NCBI GenBank assembly: GCA_023432465.1
Contig: JAEYUO010000095.1
Coordinates: 15,657-79,656 of the forward strand
Length of the DNA: 64,000 nucleotides
Direction: 5' to 3'
Origin: Planctomycetota bacterium
GTDB taxonomy: Bacteria > Planctomycetota > Phycisphaerae > Phycisphaerales > UBA1924
Positions within the stretch are counted from its first letter, which is position 1, and each line of letters begins with the position of its first letter. Shown in pieces: positions 16,128 to 24,092 of this stretch. Both the position numbers and the translations under genes were made by a program. A model generated the notes under the pieces. The model saw nothing but the letters and a program-made list of their open reading frames with translations. It had not been told where the DNA came from and searched no databases.

Positions 16128-16798
16128 GCACTACCGCCACCCCAATCCCGCGGGTCCTGCACCAGATCTGGCTGGGCAAGGGTGAGATGCCCCTGCACCA
16201 GCGGCGCTGGCGTCGCCGGTTCGCCGAAATGAACCCGCACTGGGAGGTGCGGCAGTGGACGGACGACAACCTGCCGCCGATCCTCAACCGCAACGCATGG
16301 GCGGCCTGCGGCAACGTCGGCGGCACGCCCGGTTGCGTGATGCGCTCGGACATCCTGCGGCTGGAACTCCTGGCCCGCTTGGGCGGCGTCTACCTGGACA
16401 CCGACGTGAAGCCGATCCGTCCACTCGACGAGATGTGCCCGCCCGAAGTTCGCGCCTGGGCCGCGTGCGAGCAACTCGACATCGTCTCCAACGCGGCGAT
16501 GGGCTTTCCGGCCAACCACCCGGCGATGTGGCACATGGTGGCGATGATCGAAGAGTCGTTCTTCGAGCGCCGGTACGTTGGCGATCAAGCCGGACCGGGG
16601 CTCCTCGCTCGCGTGGTCACCCAGTACGACGACGTTGCTCTCTACCCGCCCGCGTACTTCCACCCGACCGTCGGGGAGTCGAAATCCAATCCGGACGCCA
16701 AGCAGTTCCTCTTGGGCGCACATCTCTTTGCGGGAACGTGGGTCGAAGCGAACCGGGAGCGGTACGACAAGGTGTGGGCGGCAAACATCCCGTCTTGA
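16124..16798 (+). CDS. Sugar transferase, DXD-type (GT32-like)
   Basis: The TTG at 16124 overlaps the upstream stop; the product is 224 residues. It opens IPRVLHQIWLGKGEMPLHQRRW, characteristic of OCH1-like enzymes, and has RSDILRLELLARLGGVYLDTDVKPIRPLDEM with an intact DTD (DXD) motif near residue 93. Such enzymes transfer a sugar from a nucleotide donor. It closes the tail cluster. A natural acceptor would be the Ser/Thr-rich protein encoded just upstream, but that is inference; lipopolysaccharide or tail modification is also possible. Confidence 0.7.
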   Translation: MSTTATPIPRVLHQIWLGKGEMPLHQRRWRRRFAEMNPHWEVRQWTDDNLPPILNRNAWAACGNVGGTPGCVMRSDILRLELLARLGGVYLDTDVKPIRPLDEMCPPEVRAWAACEQLDIVSNAAMGFPANHPAMWHMVAMIEESFFERRYVGDQAGPGLLARVVTQYDDVALYPPAYFHPTVGESKSNPDAKQFLLGAHLFAGTWVEANRERYDKVWAANIPS

Positions 16799-16831
16799 CG
16801 CGAAAGTGCACGCCGCCGCACAACGTTCGGC

Positions 16832-17284
16832 ATGGAAAATACCCATGCTCAAGACATCGTCAAGGCCGCTACGGCCCTTCGTGCAAGCCTTCTGGTTGTG
16901 ATCACCCGGGTCGACGACCTGTGTGATCTCATCGAGCGAGCACCGCGCACCGAACCAGAAGCGGTCGCAGTTCATGCCGCCGCCGGGTACCAGCTCCGAC
17001 TCGACCGAGCGACCTACTCGCTTCACTGGGAGACCAGGGTTTGCGTGCTCGGCCACACAATGGCCTTCGAACTCATGGAACGGCTTTGCCGCCGTCCGAA
17101 CGAGTACATCCAGATGGACCGATTGATCGACGAGCTCTGGTCAGGGCCGCGCACGTACTCGACGGTTCGGAGCACTGTGTGCCGGCTCCGAGGAAAACTC
17201 CGAGTGGCTGGCATGACCGATTTGGCTGCGATGATCGACGGAGACACGCGAGGACACTACAGACTGCGACTCAAGGTCCGCTAG
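16832..17284 (+). CDS. Winged-helix transcriptional regulator (Trans_reg_C-like)
   Basis: This 150-residue protein has an N-terminal helix rich in Ala/Leu and Arg (1-50) and a C-terminal winged helix like that of OmpR/PhoB effector domains: VLGHTMAFELMERLCRRPNEYIQMDRLIDELWSGPRTYSTVRSTVCRLRGKLRVAG, with the turn before the recognition helix at TYSTVRSTVCRLRGKL and a wing GDTRGHYRLRL. No receiver domain is present. It sits after the tail genes and just ahead of a set of CAACAGCT repeats and the recombinase, so it may control integration or late genes. Confidence 0.65.
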   Translation: MENTHAQDIVKAATALRASLLVVITRVDDLCDLIERAPRTEPEAVAVHAAAGYQLRLDRATYSLHWETRVCVLGHTMAFELMERLCRRPNEYIQMDRLIDELWSGPRTYSTVRSTVCRLRGKLRVAGMTDLAAMIDGDTRGHYRLRLKVR

Positions 17285-17295
17285 CCCGTGGAGTG

Positions 17296-17338
17296 CAACA
17301 GCTTTTCAGCGCGAGTTCAACAGCTGTGCAACAGCTGC
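17296..17338 (+). promoter_or_regulatory. Phased CAACAGCT repeats containing an 18-base palindrome
   Basis: CAACAGCT occurs at 17296, 17318 and 17329, with spacings of 22 and 11 bases, so all copies face the same side of the helix. The palindrome GTTCAACAGCTGTGCAAC at 17315-17332 overlaps copies two and three. It lies between the winged-helix gene and the recombinase and recurs with one mismatch at 6908-6925. This looks like a regulator-binding site or recombinase accessory site. The rest of the 137-base gap to 17421 shows no gene. Confidence 0.45.
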
Positions 17339-17421
17339 TGCGATCTCGTCTGTTACCGTCTCTGCAATCCCGCGTCGCTTCCAGTGCGCATGACAGACGG
17401 CACTAACCCCAAAGGCTCCAC

Positions 17422-18978
17422 ATGTCCATTTCACCACAGTCCGAATCACCGACCCCTCGCATCCACGCTGCTCAGTACGTTCGGATGTCAACCGAGCACC
17501 AGCAGTACTCCACCGAGAATCAGCGCGACGCGATCGCGGAGTTCGCCAAGGTGCGGGGGTACGACGTGGTCAAGACCTATGCCGACGACGGCAAGAGTGG
17601 GCTGAGCATGGAGGGCCGAGCATCGCTGCGGCAGATGCTGGCCGATGTGGAGAGCGGCACGGCCCCGTTCAAGGCGATCTTGGTGTATGACGTGAGCAGG
17701 TGGGGACGGTTCCAGGATGCCGACGAGAGCGCCTACTACGAGTACGTCTGCAAGCGCGCCGGTATCCAGGTCGAATACTGCATGGAGCAGTTCGCCAACG
17801 ACGGAAGCCCTGTCTCGACCATCATCAAGAGCGTGAAGCGTGCGATGGCGGGCGAGTACAGCCGCGAACTTTCCAACAAAGTCTTCAAGGGCCAGTGCCG
17901 ACTCATTCAACTCGGCTATCGCCAGGGCGGCCCCGCGGGCTTTGGCCTTCGCAGGATGCTGATCGATGTGACCGGCGCACCCAAGGGCGTGCTCAAACGC
18001 GGCGAACAGAAGAGCCTGCAGACCGACCGTGTCATCCTTGTGCCGGGACCGGAAGAAGAGGTTGCGGTCGTGCGATCAATCTATGACCAGTTCGTCAAAG
18101 AGGGCAAGAGCGAACGAACCATCGCTGACGGCCTGAACGCGGCGGGCATCCCATCGGCCTGCGAGCGACCGTGGACGCGGAGCATGGTGCACCAGATCCT
18201 GTCCAACGAGAAGTACATCGGCAACAACGTCTACAACCGGGTCTCGTTCAAGCTCAAGAAGAAACGGGTCATCAATCCGCCAGACATCTGGGTCCGAGGC
18301 GACGGCGCGTTTGATGGCCTCGTCGAGCCCGAAGCGTTCTTCATGGCGCGGGGGATCATCCAGGAGCGGCATCGGCATTTCAGCGACGACGACATGCTGG
18401 GCCGCCTGCGCACCCTTCTGGCTGTCCACCCCGAGCTCACCGGCGCACTCATCGACGAGACAGATGGCATGCCGTCGAGCTCGGCGTACCGCACCCGCTT
18501 CGGGAGCCTGGTGAACGCGTACCGACTGGCGGGATACACGCCGGAGCGCAACTTCGAGTATCTGGAGGTCAACCGTCAGCTGCGGCAGGTGCATCCACAG
18601 CTCCTGGGGGACCTGATCCAGGACCTCCAGACGATGGGCGCGACGGTCGAACGGAACGACGCGTCGGACATCTTGACGATCAACGGGCTCTACAGCGCGT
18701 CGCTCTCCTTGGCACGATACCGCTCTACAGCAGCGGGATCGCCCCGGTGGCGATTCCGCATGCCCGAAGAAAAGGTTGCCGACATCCACATCGTGGTGAG
18801 GATGGACCCGTCCAACGAGCAGCCCGCTGACTACTACCTGTTGCCGAGCATCGACATGGAACTCCCCGAGTTTCGACTGGCGGAGTTCAACGGAGCATCG
18901 ATCGACACGTTCCGCTTCGAGTCTCTCGAGTTCTTCTTCGGCATGGCGAAGGTCATCCAGATCGAGGTGGCCGCGTGA
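17422..18978 (+). CDS. Large serine recombinase
   Basis: This 518-residue site-specific recombinase has the catalytic Ser at residue 23 in YVRMSTEHQQYSTENQ, resolvase-fold strands through DVSRWGRFQDADES and a helix MAGEYSRELSNKVFKGQ, then a recombinase domain (PAGFGLRRML, ERTIADGLNAAGIPSACERPWTRSMVHQILSNEKYIGNNVYNR). The last 200 residues are atypical: instead of a classical zinc ribbon they contain helical repeats ending in a beta segment. This form is found linked to ParB-like genes in several bacteria. It should integrate or excise the following cassette. The stop overlaps the ParB gene start. Confidence 0.85.
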   Translation: MSISPQSESPTPRIHAAQYVRMSTEHQQYSTENQRDAIAEFAKVRGYDVVKTYADDGKSGLSMEGRASLRQMLADVESGTAPFKAILVYDVSRWGRFQDADESAYYEYVCKRAGIQVEYCMEQFANDGSPVSTIIKSVKRAMAGEYSRELSNKVFKGQCRLIQLGYRQGGPAGFGLRRMLIDVTGAPKGVLKRGEQKSLQTDRVILVPGPEEEVAVVRSIYDQFVKEGKSERTIADGLNAAGIPSACERPWTRSMVHQILSNEKYIGNNVYNRVSFKLKKKRVINPPDIWVRGDGAFDGLVEPEAFFMARGIIQERHRHFSDDDMLGRLRTLLAVHPELTGALIDETDGMPSSSAYRTRFGSLVNAYRLAGYTPERNFEYLEVNRQLRQVHPQLLGDLIQDLQTMGATVERNDASDILTINGLYSASLSLARYRSTAAGSPRWRFRMPEEKVADIHIVVRMDPSNEQPADYYLLPSIDMELPEFRLAEFNGASIDTFRFESLEFFFGMAKVIQIEVAA

Positions 18979-19865
18979 TCGACCATCGCGATATCAACGT
19001 CGTCCGCATCCCCATTGACCAGATCACGGTGATGAACCCCCGTGAGCGGGGGAAGGTAAAGTTCAAGCATATCGTCTCGAACATCTCCAACATCGGGCTC
19101 AAGAAGCCGATCACTGTGGTGCAGCGAGGGACCAAGGACGGCAAGCCTCTCTACGAACTGGTGTGTGGACAGGGCCGGCTCGAGGCTTGCCGCCAACTCG
19201 GGGACACCACGGTGCCGGCGCTCATCATCGACGCCTCGCGCGAGGACCTGCTCCTCATGAGCCTCGCGGAGAACCTGGCCCGCCGCCGCCAGACCTGCGT
19301 GGAGATGCTCCGCGAGGTTGGCAACCTCAAGGAACGCGGGTACACCTACACCGAGATCGCCCAGAAGACGGACCTGCACGCGTCATACGTCAAGGGGATC
19401 GTTCGCCTGCTCAAACAAGGGGAAACTCGACTGCTGGAAGCCGTGGAGTGGGGGCAGATCCCGATCAGCATCGCCGTGACCATTGCCACGTCGGACGATC
19501 AGGAGGTCCAGCGGGCACTGACGGAGGCGTACGAGTCCAAGAGCCTGCGGGGCAAGCAGTTGCTCAAAGCGCGGCGGCTGATCGAGGTGCGGCGTGCCGT
19601 CGGAAAGTCCATGCGATACGCCGGCCGCAAGAATCTCAAAGCGGAGGTCACCAGCGACTCGCTGATGCAGGCGTACAAGCGAGAGAGCGCCAAGCAGCGT
19701 CTGTTGGTGCATAAAGCCAAAGTCTGTGAAACTCGTCTTCTCTTTGTCGCCAGCGCCCTGAAGCAGTTGTTCGCCGATCCGGGACTCATGGCCATTCTCC
19801 AGGCAGCCAAGCTGGCCACTCTGCCGCAGTTCCTCGCCGACCATGTCGGCCGAAAGGGAGCCTGA
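18975..19865 (+). CDS. ParB/Spo0J-like DNA-binding protein
   Basis: This 296-residue protein has a GTG start overlapping the recombinase stop. It contains an N-terminal ParB domain (MNPRERGKVKFKHIVSNISNIGLKKPITVV), a CGQGRLEACRQLG box in place of the usual GERR and the MSLAENLARRRQTCVEML helix, followed by a helix-turn-helix (YTYTEIAQKTDLHASYVKGIVRLLKQG). It has no long dimerisation tail resembling classical plasmid ParB. No ParA gene is adjacent. It probably binds cassette DNA and assists recombination, transcription or maintenance. Confidence 0.75.
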   Translation: MIDHRDINVVRIPIDQITVMNPRERGKVKFKHIVSNISNIGLKKPITVVQRGTKDGKPLYELVCGQGRLEACRQLGDTTVPALIIDASREDLLLMSLAENLARRRQTCVEMLREVGNLKERGYTYTEIAQKTDLHASYVKGIVRLLKQGETRLLEAVEWGQIPISIAVTIATSDDQEVQRALTEAYESKSLRGKQLLKARRLIEVRRAVGKSMRYAGRKNLKAEVTSDSLMQAYKRESAKQRLLVHKAKVCETRLLFVASALKQLFADPGLMAILQAAKLATLPQFLADHVGRKGA

Positions 19866-19866
19866 C

Positions 19867-20766
19867 ATGGCCGACGCGGTCCAGATGGCGTTCAACCCTG
19901 AGGGCATGATGGTGCCGATCGGGCAGATCCTCCCTGTTCGCACCGTCCGCCCCGAAATGCGAAAGGGGCAGCAGTACCAGCGACTGTTCGCGTCGATCCG
20001 CGAGCTCGGCGTGATTGAGCCGCTGATCATCTTCCCGCAAGACTCGTCCGACGGGCGTGACCGTCGCTATACCCTTCTGGATGGTCACTTTCGGCTCGAC
20101 GTGCTCAAGGAACTCGGGCGTACCGAGGCGTTCTGCCTCATCGCTAAGGACGACGAGGGGTTCACCTACAACCACAAGGTGAACCGCATGGCCCCTATCC
20201 AGGAACACTTCATGATCCTCCGGGCGCTCGACAACGGGGTGACGGAGGAGCGGATCGCCGCGACGCTGAGTGTCGACGTGAAGTCCATTCGGATCAAGCG
20301 TGACCTCCTCACAGGGATCTGTCCCGAGGCCGTGGTGCTGCTGAAGGACAAGAACGTCACCACCAAGGGCCTCCGCGAGCTCAAGCGGGCCGTGCCGATG
20401 CGGCAGATCGAGATGGCGGAGCTGATGGTGGCGGCGAACAACTTCTCGACCGACTACGCGATGTGCCTGTTGGCCGCGACACCCGAGAAAGACCTCATCG
20501 ACACCGATAAGAACAAAGTGCTGCCGGGGATGAAGCCCGAGGACATCGCCCGGATGGAGCGCGAGATGGAGCTGCTCGGACGGGACTTCCTGATGATCGA
20601 GGAGTCCCACGGCAAGAACACACTGAATCTGGTGCTGGCTGTGGCGTACCTTCGCAAGCTGCTCGATCACGCCGGGGTCGTCAAGTACCTGTCCCAGCGG
20701 CATCCGGACATCCTGGGAGAGTTTCAGAAGCTCGCTGACGCCCCGGACCTGAAGTCTGCTTCCTGA
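19867..20766 (+). CDS. RepB-like plasmid partitioning family protein
   Basis: The ATG at 19867 with AAGGGAG upstream gives 299 residues. The ParB-type N-terminal domain is present (VPIGQILPVRTVRPEMRKGQQYQRLFASIRELGVIEPLIIF, then YTLLDGHFRLDVLKELG, with GHFR in the GERR box). The middle has an HTH (NGVTEERIAATLSVDVKSIRIKRDLLTG) and a RepB-like C-terminal part (LRELKRAVPMRQIEMAELMVAANNFSTDYAMCLLAAT). It is one base from the first ParB-like gene and so co-translated. Two unequal ParB-fold proteins with a serine recombinase form a recurrent mobile-element module. Confidence 0.7.
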   Translation: MADAVQMAFNPEGMMVPIGQILPVRTVRPEMRKGQQYQRLFASIRELGVIEPLIIFPQDSSDGRDRRYTLLDGHFRLDVLKELGRTEAFCLIAKDDEGFTYNHKVNRMAPIQEHFMILRALDNGVTEERIAATLSVDVKSIRIKRDLLTGICPEAVVLLKDKNVTTKGLRELKRAVPMRQIEMAELMVAANNFSTDYAMCLLAATPEKDLIDTDKNKVLPGMKPEDIARMEREMELLGRDFLMIEESHGKNTLNLVLAVAYLRKLLDHAGVVKYLSQRHPDILGEFQKLADAPDLKSAS

Positions 20767-20829
20767 ACGAGGTTGTTTGAAACAGGGGCCGCGGCCTCCA
20801 TCAACGGACAACAACTGCTACCCTGCTGC

Positions 20830-21087
20830 ATGGCCCGAGCAATCCGTGCCGCCAGCATTCCTGATCCGCTGCCCGAGGTCATGACCATCACGGACCTCGC
20901 GCAGTATCTCCAACTGTCGAAATCGTCGCTGTACAAGCTCGTGCAGAGCGGCAAAGTCCCTGGACAGAAAATCGGTAAGCACTGGCGGTTCCACAAGGGC
21001 GTGATTGACCGGTGGTTGTCCGCGGCGGAGTCACACGTAACGCCACCACTAGCGCGAGGTGGCACGGGTCGAGGCCGACGCCCATGA
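20830..21087 (+). CDS. Excisionase-family helix-turn-helix protein
   Basis: From the ATG at 20830 the product is 85 residues; the frame is open from 20773, and an ATG at 20881 is the shortest choice. It contains MTITDLAQYLQLSKSSLYKLVQSGKVPGQKIGKHWRFHKGVIDRWL, the MerR-like HTH of the excisionase (HTH_17) family. Such proteins bend DNA for excision or repress transcription. It ends in an ATGA overlap with the DruH-like gene, linking mobility genes to the defence operon. Confidence 0.75.
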   Translation: MARAIRAASIPDPLPEVMTITDLAQYLQLSKSSLYKLVQSGKVPGQKIGKHWRFHKGVIDRWLSAAESHVTPPLARGGTGRGRRP

Positions 21088-24083
21088 CCCAGACCTCCGT
21101 TCCCCAACTGGCAACGTCGATTCTCAGCCGATCGCCCTGGGCGCGGCGGTCCACGCCGTGGTCCTTGGTGGAGCTCAAGCTGAATGAGGCAGAGTGGCGT
21201 GAGGTGCATGACTGCTTTCGGACGCTCACCCCCGACGCGTGGCACAGAGCGATCGCCGGCCTCGCGCCGGCTGCAACCGTCGCTGAGCAGACCGTCACAG
21301 GGCAGCCCCTTTACGGCTTCTACTTGCTGCTGCTGATCTCAGAGACCGCACGGCGAAATGCCTGGGAGGGCAGTCTGTGGGCGCAAGTCCGCCGATCCCT
21401 TTCGACAAACACCGCATTGACCCAGCAGTTGTTTGACGCCAGCGGACAGCCATCCACACCAACCAAGATGATGATCGAACGTGCCGCTCGGCGGTTCGGT
21501 CTGAGACATGCCTTTGACATCCCTACTGACGAGGGTCCGGGACACCAGTGGTACACCACGGTCTTCCTGCAGTTCGGTTTCTCAGTGCGGGGCTTCACGA
21601 AGAACGCTCCACTGTGGGGTCGCAACATCAACCTTCCCAAGTCGGTTCGTCTACTGCTCGGCCACGAGGCCAATCCGGGCGCGCTCGGAAAGATGACGTC
21701 CCCCTCGTTCAACGAGCTCTGGCAGACAATTCGTCTTGCGGCCAGAAAGGTCCTTCCGAGAGCGGACGCATTGCGACGCCTGGAGGCCTCTCCGTGGATT
21801 CCACCAGGTGGCGCGAGCGAGCTGCTGGATGCGATTGAACGCACCGACTGGTCGGACCTTGAGAACACCTCGACGACGAGTGCTTCAGCCGAAGACATGC
21901 CGAGCGATACGTTCATCGGTCGCCACTGGTGGTCCTTCCGGGGCGGAATCCCGCAGGTCCTTGCGGAGCTGTCCGGCTTGGCTGCGCTGGAGCTTTCGCA
22001 ACCGTTCTACGACATCCTCATCGACGGAAAGCGGATCGGACGCTTGCTGACGGCTGACCAGTCTCTGCGGCTGATCGGCGCTCCGCAACACGTTGTGAGC
22101 CCAGCCGAGTTTATTGTCAAGATACCGAGTCCCCTACGCCCACAGCTCAGGGCATCTCTGCTTGACCCAAGCGGCGCAGCTCGCGCCGAACAAGTGCTCT
22201 CTCTTTGGAGCACGGAGTCCGCAGTTGCTGTAGTCGTCCCGGGCGATTCCAGCAGTCGAACCGTTGAAACGGGGGAGTCGCTCCCCGTGTCCGGCCCGGT
22301 GCTGATCATCGCCGACCAAGCTTGTCGTGCAGAACCTCCCGCCGAATGCCTCACGCTCGATGATGGACGCTCCGTCGCATACATCATGACAGCGGAGGTG
22401 GCTCGCGCTACACGCATCATGCTCGCCGATACGGTCGCCTGGCAGAGCGAGGCGTCGATTGGCAGAACGACAAACGGCACGTTGCAATTGCGCGTAACGC
22501 CCCACGCCCGCGGACACTTCCGCGAGGGTGATGCGGTGGAGATCACAATCGAGGCGATCGGGGGCCTTACGCCGACTGCCGTGTGGTGCGGCGGAAAGCC
22601 CCACGTGCCGACTCGCTCGGCTGCAGGCGCGGCGAGCTTCCGGGTCAGCTATCTGATGGGAGGTGTCCCCGGCGAAATCGAATTGCTCGTCGTGCTGACC
22701 GGCCCAGGAGGCCAGATTGTTGTTCGGCGGATGAGGGAGCAGATTCCAGTGTCTGGTCTGTTTCGCTTTGTGAAGGGGCAAATCAAGAGTACTGAGTTGG
22801 ATAGACCGATTACGCGGGGGAGCCTGCTTCGGGGCACCTACTTCTTCATGCCACCCGACACCGAGGACAACGATCCAGTTGATCGGCGCGAGTGGTTCGT
22901 CTTTGAAGGCACGCGGCCACTCGCGCGATTTCCCGCTCGTGCCCAGCCACGCTTTCCGGTGGTTGGGCTGGGAGCTCCGCTGCGCGTCCAACGCGGCCCG
23001 CTGAATGCGCGTCGCGAGATCGCCCTTGCGCCCGAAGTAGTTGATTTCGGTGAAATGCGGCCAACGCATAGCTTCGAGCCAGACAATGACGGGGCCATCT
23101 CTGTGCAAGTCCAGGATGCCCTTCTCGACCGTCTCGATGAGTACCGCTGCGTTGTTTGGGACGCATCCGGCACACTCTCGTCCGGCATCATCGCAGATCA
23201 GGGCGCGGCAGGTGCAGATGGCTTTGTCACTATCCGCCTGTTTCCAAGCGTCGCGTGTCCCGCTCCCGTCGCTGTTGCGCTGTGCTATCACGGCCTGCGA
23301 GTCGGAGCAGGATGGACTAAGTCGTGGTTCACATGGATACCCGCCCTCGTCGCTCAACGTGCTCCGCTTCATGCAGCCGCGATACTGCGCTGGTTCCACT
23401 TGCCGGTGCTGTCTCCGAGGGCTCAGGATCAAATCCGAACCACGCTGCTGGAGGCGGCTCCCGCAGATCTCATTCGCGGCTGGAGCGTTCCACTCGAGAT
23501 CCTGACTGATGACAAAGAACTTACACTGATGCTACCCGACGAGGGCCTGATTCAGGCCGGACTGTCGGATTCCGCGTGGTTCGGCGCACTTCGAGGGATC
23601 ACGGCCGACTGGGGTCCGCGCCCGGATGCTGTGGAGCGTTTTATCGATGCGCTGACCAGCGATCTTCATGGACACGAACTTGAACCAACGCCGCTCATCG
23701 CCACCACGCTTCGATTGCTCCGCCTGCACCCCCATCTGGCGCTCCGCTCGCTTCAGACGTACGCGCTCTCTTGCCTGAACCGCAACGGCATCAAGCGCCT
23801 TGAGGAGGATCTAGCGCTTCAGATCGCTGGCGTGCCAAACACCCGGGAAGTGGGACTCGTCGTCGCTGAGCTTGCCGAGCAGGGCTCTCGCTCACTGTCC
23901 GCTTTGTTAGCCCAGCCAATCGACCCCGTGTTCATTCGGGAAGCCAGTCGGAACCGGCCCGCAGAGCGCGATGGAGAGCGTGCGTGGACCCATGGCGGAC
24001 GGCCTGTGTCCGCCCAGGAGTTGCTGTGCCAGATTGATACCGGTCGTCGACTCCTCACCCTCACAGCGATGGGATACAGCTAG
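21084..24083 (+). CDS. druH: Putative Druantia type III DruH-like protein
   Basis: The frame is open from 21012, but the ATG at 21084 couples to the upstream HTH gene and gives 999 residues. It has no nuclease or ATPase motif I can see. The N-terminal third has QWYTTVFLQFGFSVRGF and LWQTIRLAARKVLP; the middle holds Ig-like beta stretches (GHFREGDAVEITIEAIGGLTPTAVWCGGKPH, IELLVVLTGPGGQIVV); the C-terminal part is helical. Size, solitary partner and immediate linkage (nine bases) to a DruE-like helicase fit the two-gene Druantia III plan. The assignment is by gene order and size rather than by a sequence motif, so DruH is inferred. Confidence 0.6.
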   Translation: MTQTSVPQLATSILSRSPWARRSTPWSLVELKLNEAEWREVHDCFRTLTPDAWHRAIAGLAPAATVAEQTVTGQPLYGFYLLLLISETARRNAWEGSLWAQVRRSLSTNTALTQQLFDASGQPSTPTKMMIERAARRFGLRHAFDIPTDEGPGHQWYTTVFLQFGFSVRGFTKNAPLWGRNINLPKSVRLLLGHEANPGALGKMTSPSFNELWQTIRLAARKVLPRADALRRLEASPWIPPGGASELLDAIERTDWSDLENTSTTSASAEDMPSDTFIGRHWWSFRGGIPQVLAELSGLAALELSQPFYDILIDGKRIGRLLTADQSLRLIGAPQHVVSPAEFIVKIPSPLRPQLRASLLDPSGAARAEQVLSLWSTESAVAVVVPGDSSSRTVETGESLPVSGPVLIIADQACRAEPPAECLTLDDGRSVAYIMTAEVARATRIMLADTVAWQSEASIGRTTNGTLQLRVTPHARGHFREGDAVEITIEAIGGLTPTAVWCGGKPHVPTRSAAGAASFRVSYLMGGVPGEIELLVVLTGPGGQIVVRRMREQIPVSGLFRFVKGQIKSTELDRPITRGSLLRGTYFFMPPDTEDNDPVDRREWFVFEGTRPLARFPARAQPRFPVVGLGAPLRVQRGPLNARREIALAPEVVDFGEMRPTHSFEPDNDGAISVQVQDALLDRLDEYRCVVWDASGTLSSGIIADQGAAGADGFVTIRLFPSVACPAPVAVALCYHGLRVGAGWTKSWFTWIPALVAQRAPLHAAAILRWFHLPVLSPRAQDQIRTTLLEAAPADLIRGWSVPLEILTDDKELTLMLPDEGLIQAGLSDSAWFGALRGITADWGPRPDAVERFIDALTSDLHGHELEPTPLIATTLRLLRLHPHLALRSLQTYALSCLNRNGIKRLEEDLALQIAGVPNTREVGLVVAELAEQGSRSLSALLAQPIDPVFIREASRNRPAERDGERAWTHGGRPVSAQELLCQIDTGRRLLTLTAMGYS

Positions 24084-24092
24084 AGAGCCGCC

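Noticed and set aside
18975..20766. A plasmid partition locus
   Set aside because: There is no ParA and no replication initiator next to it, and the genes are coupled to a recombinase; an integrated mobile element explains it better.
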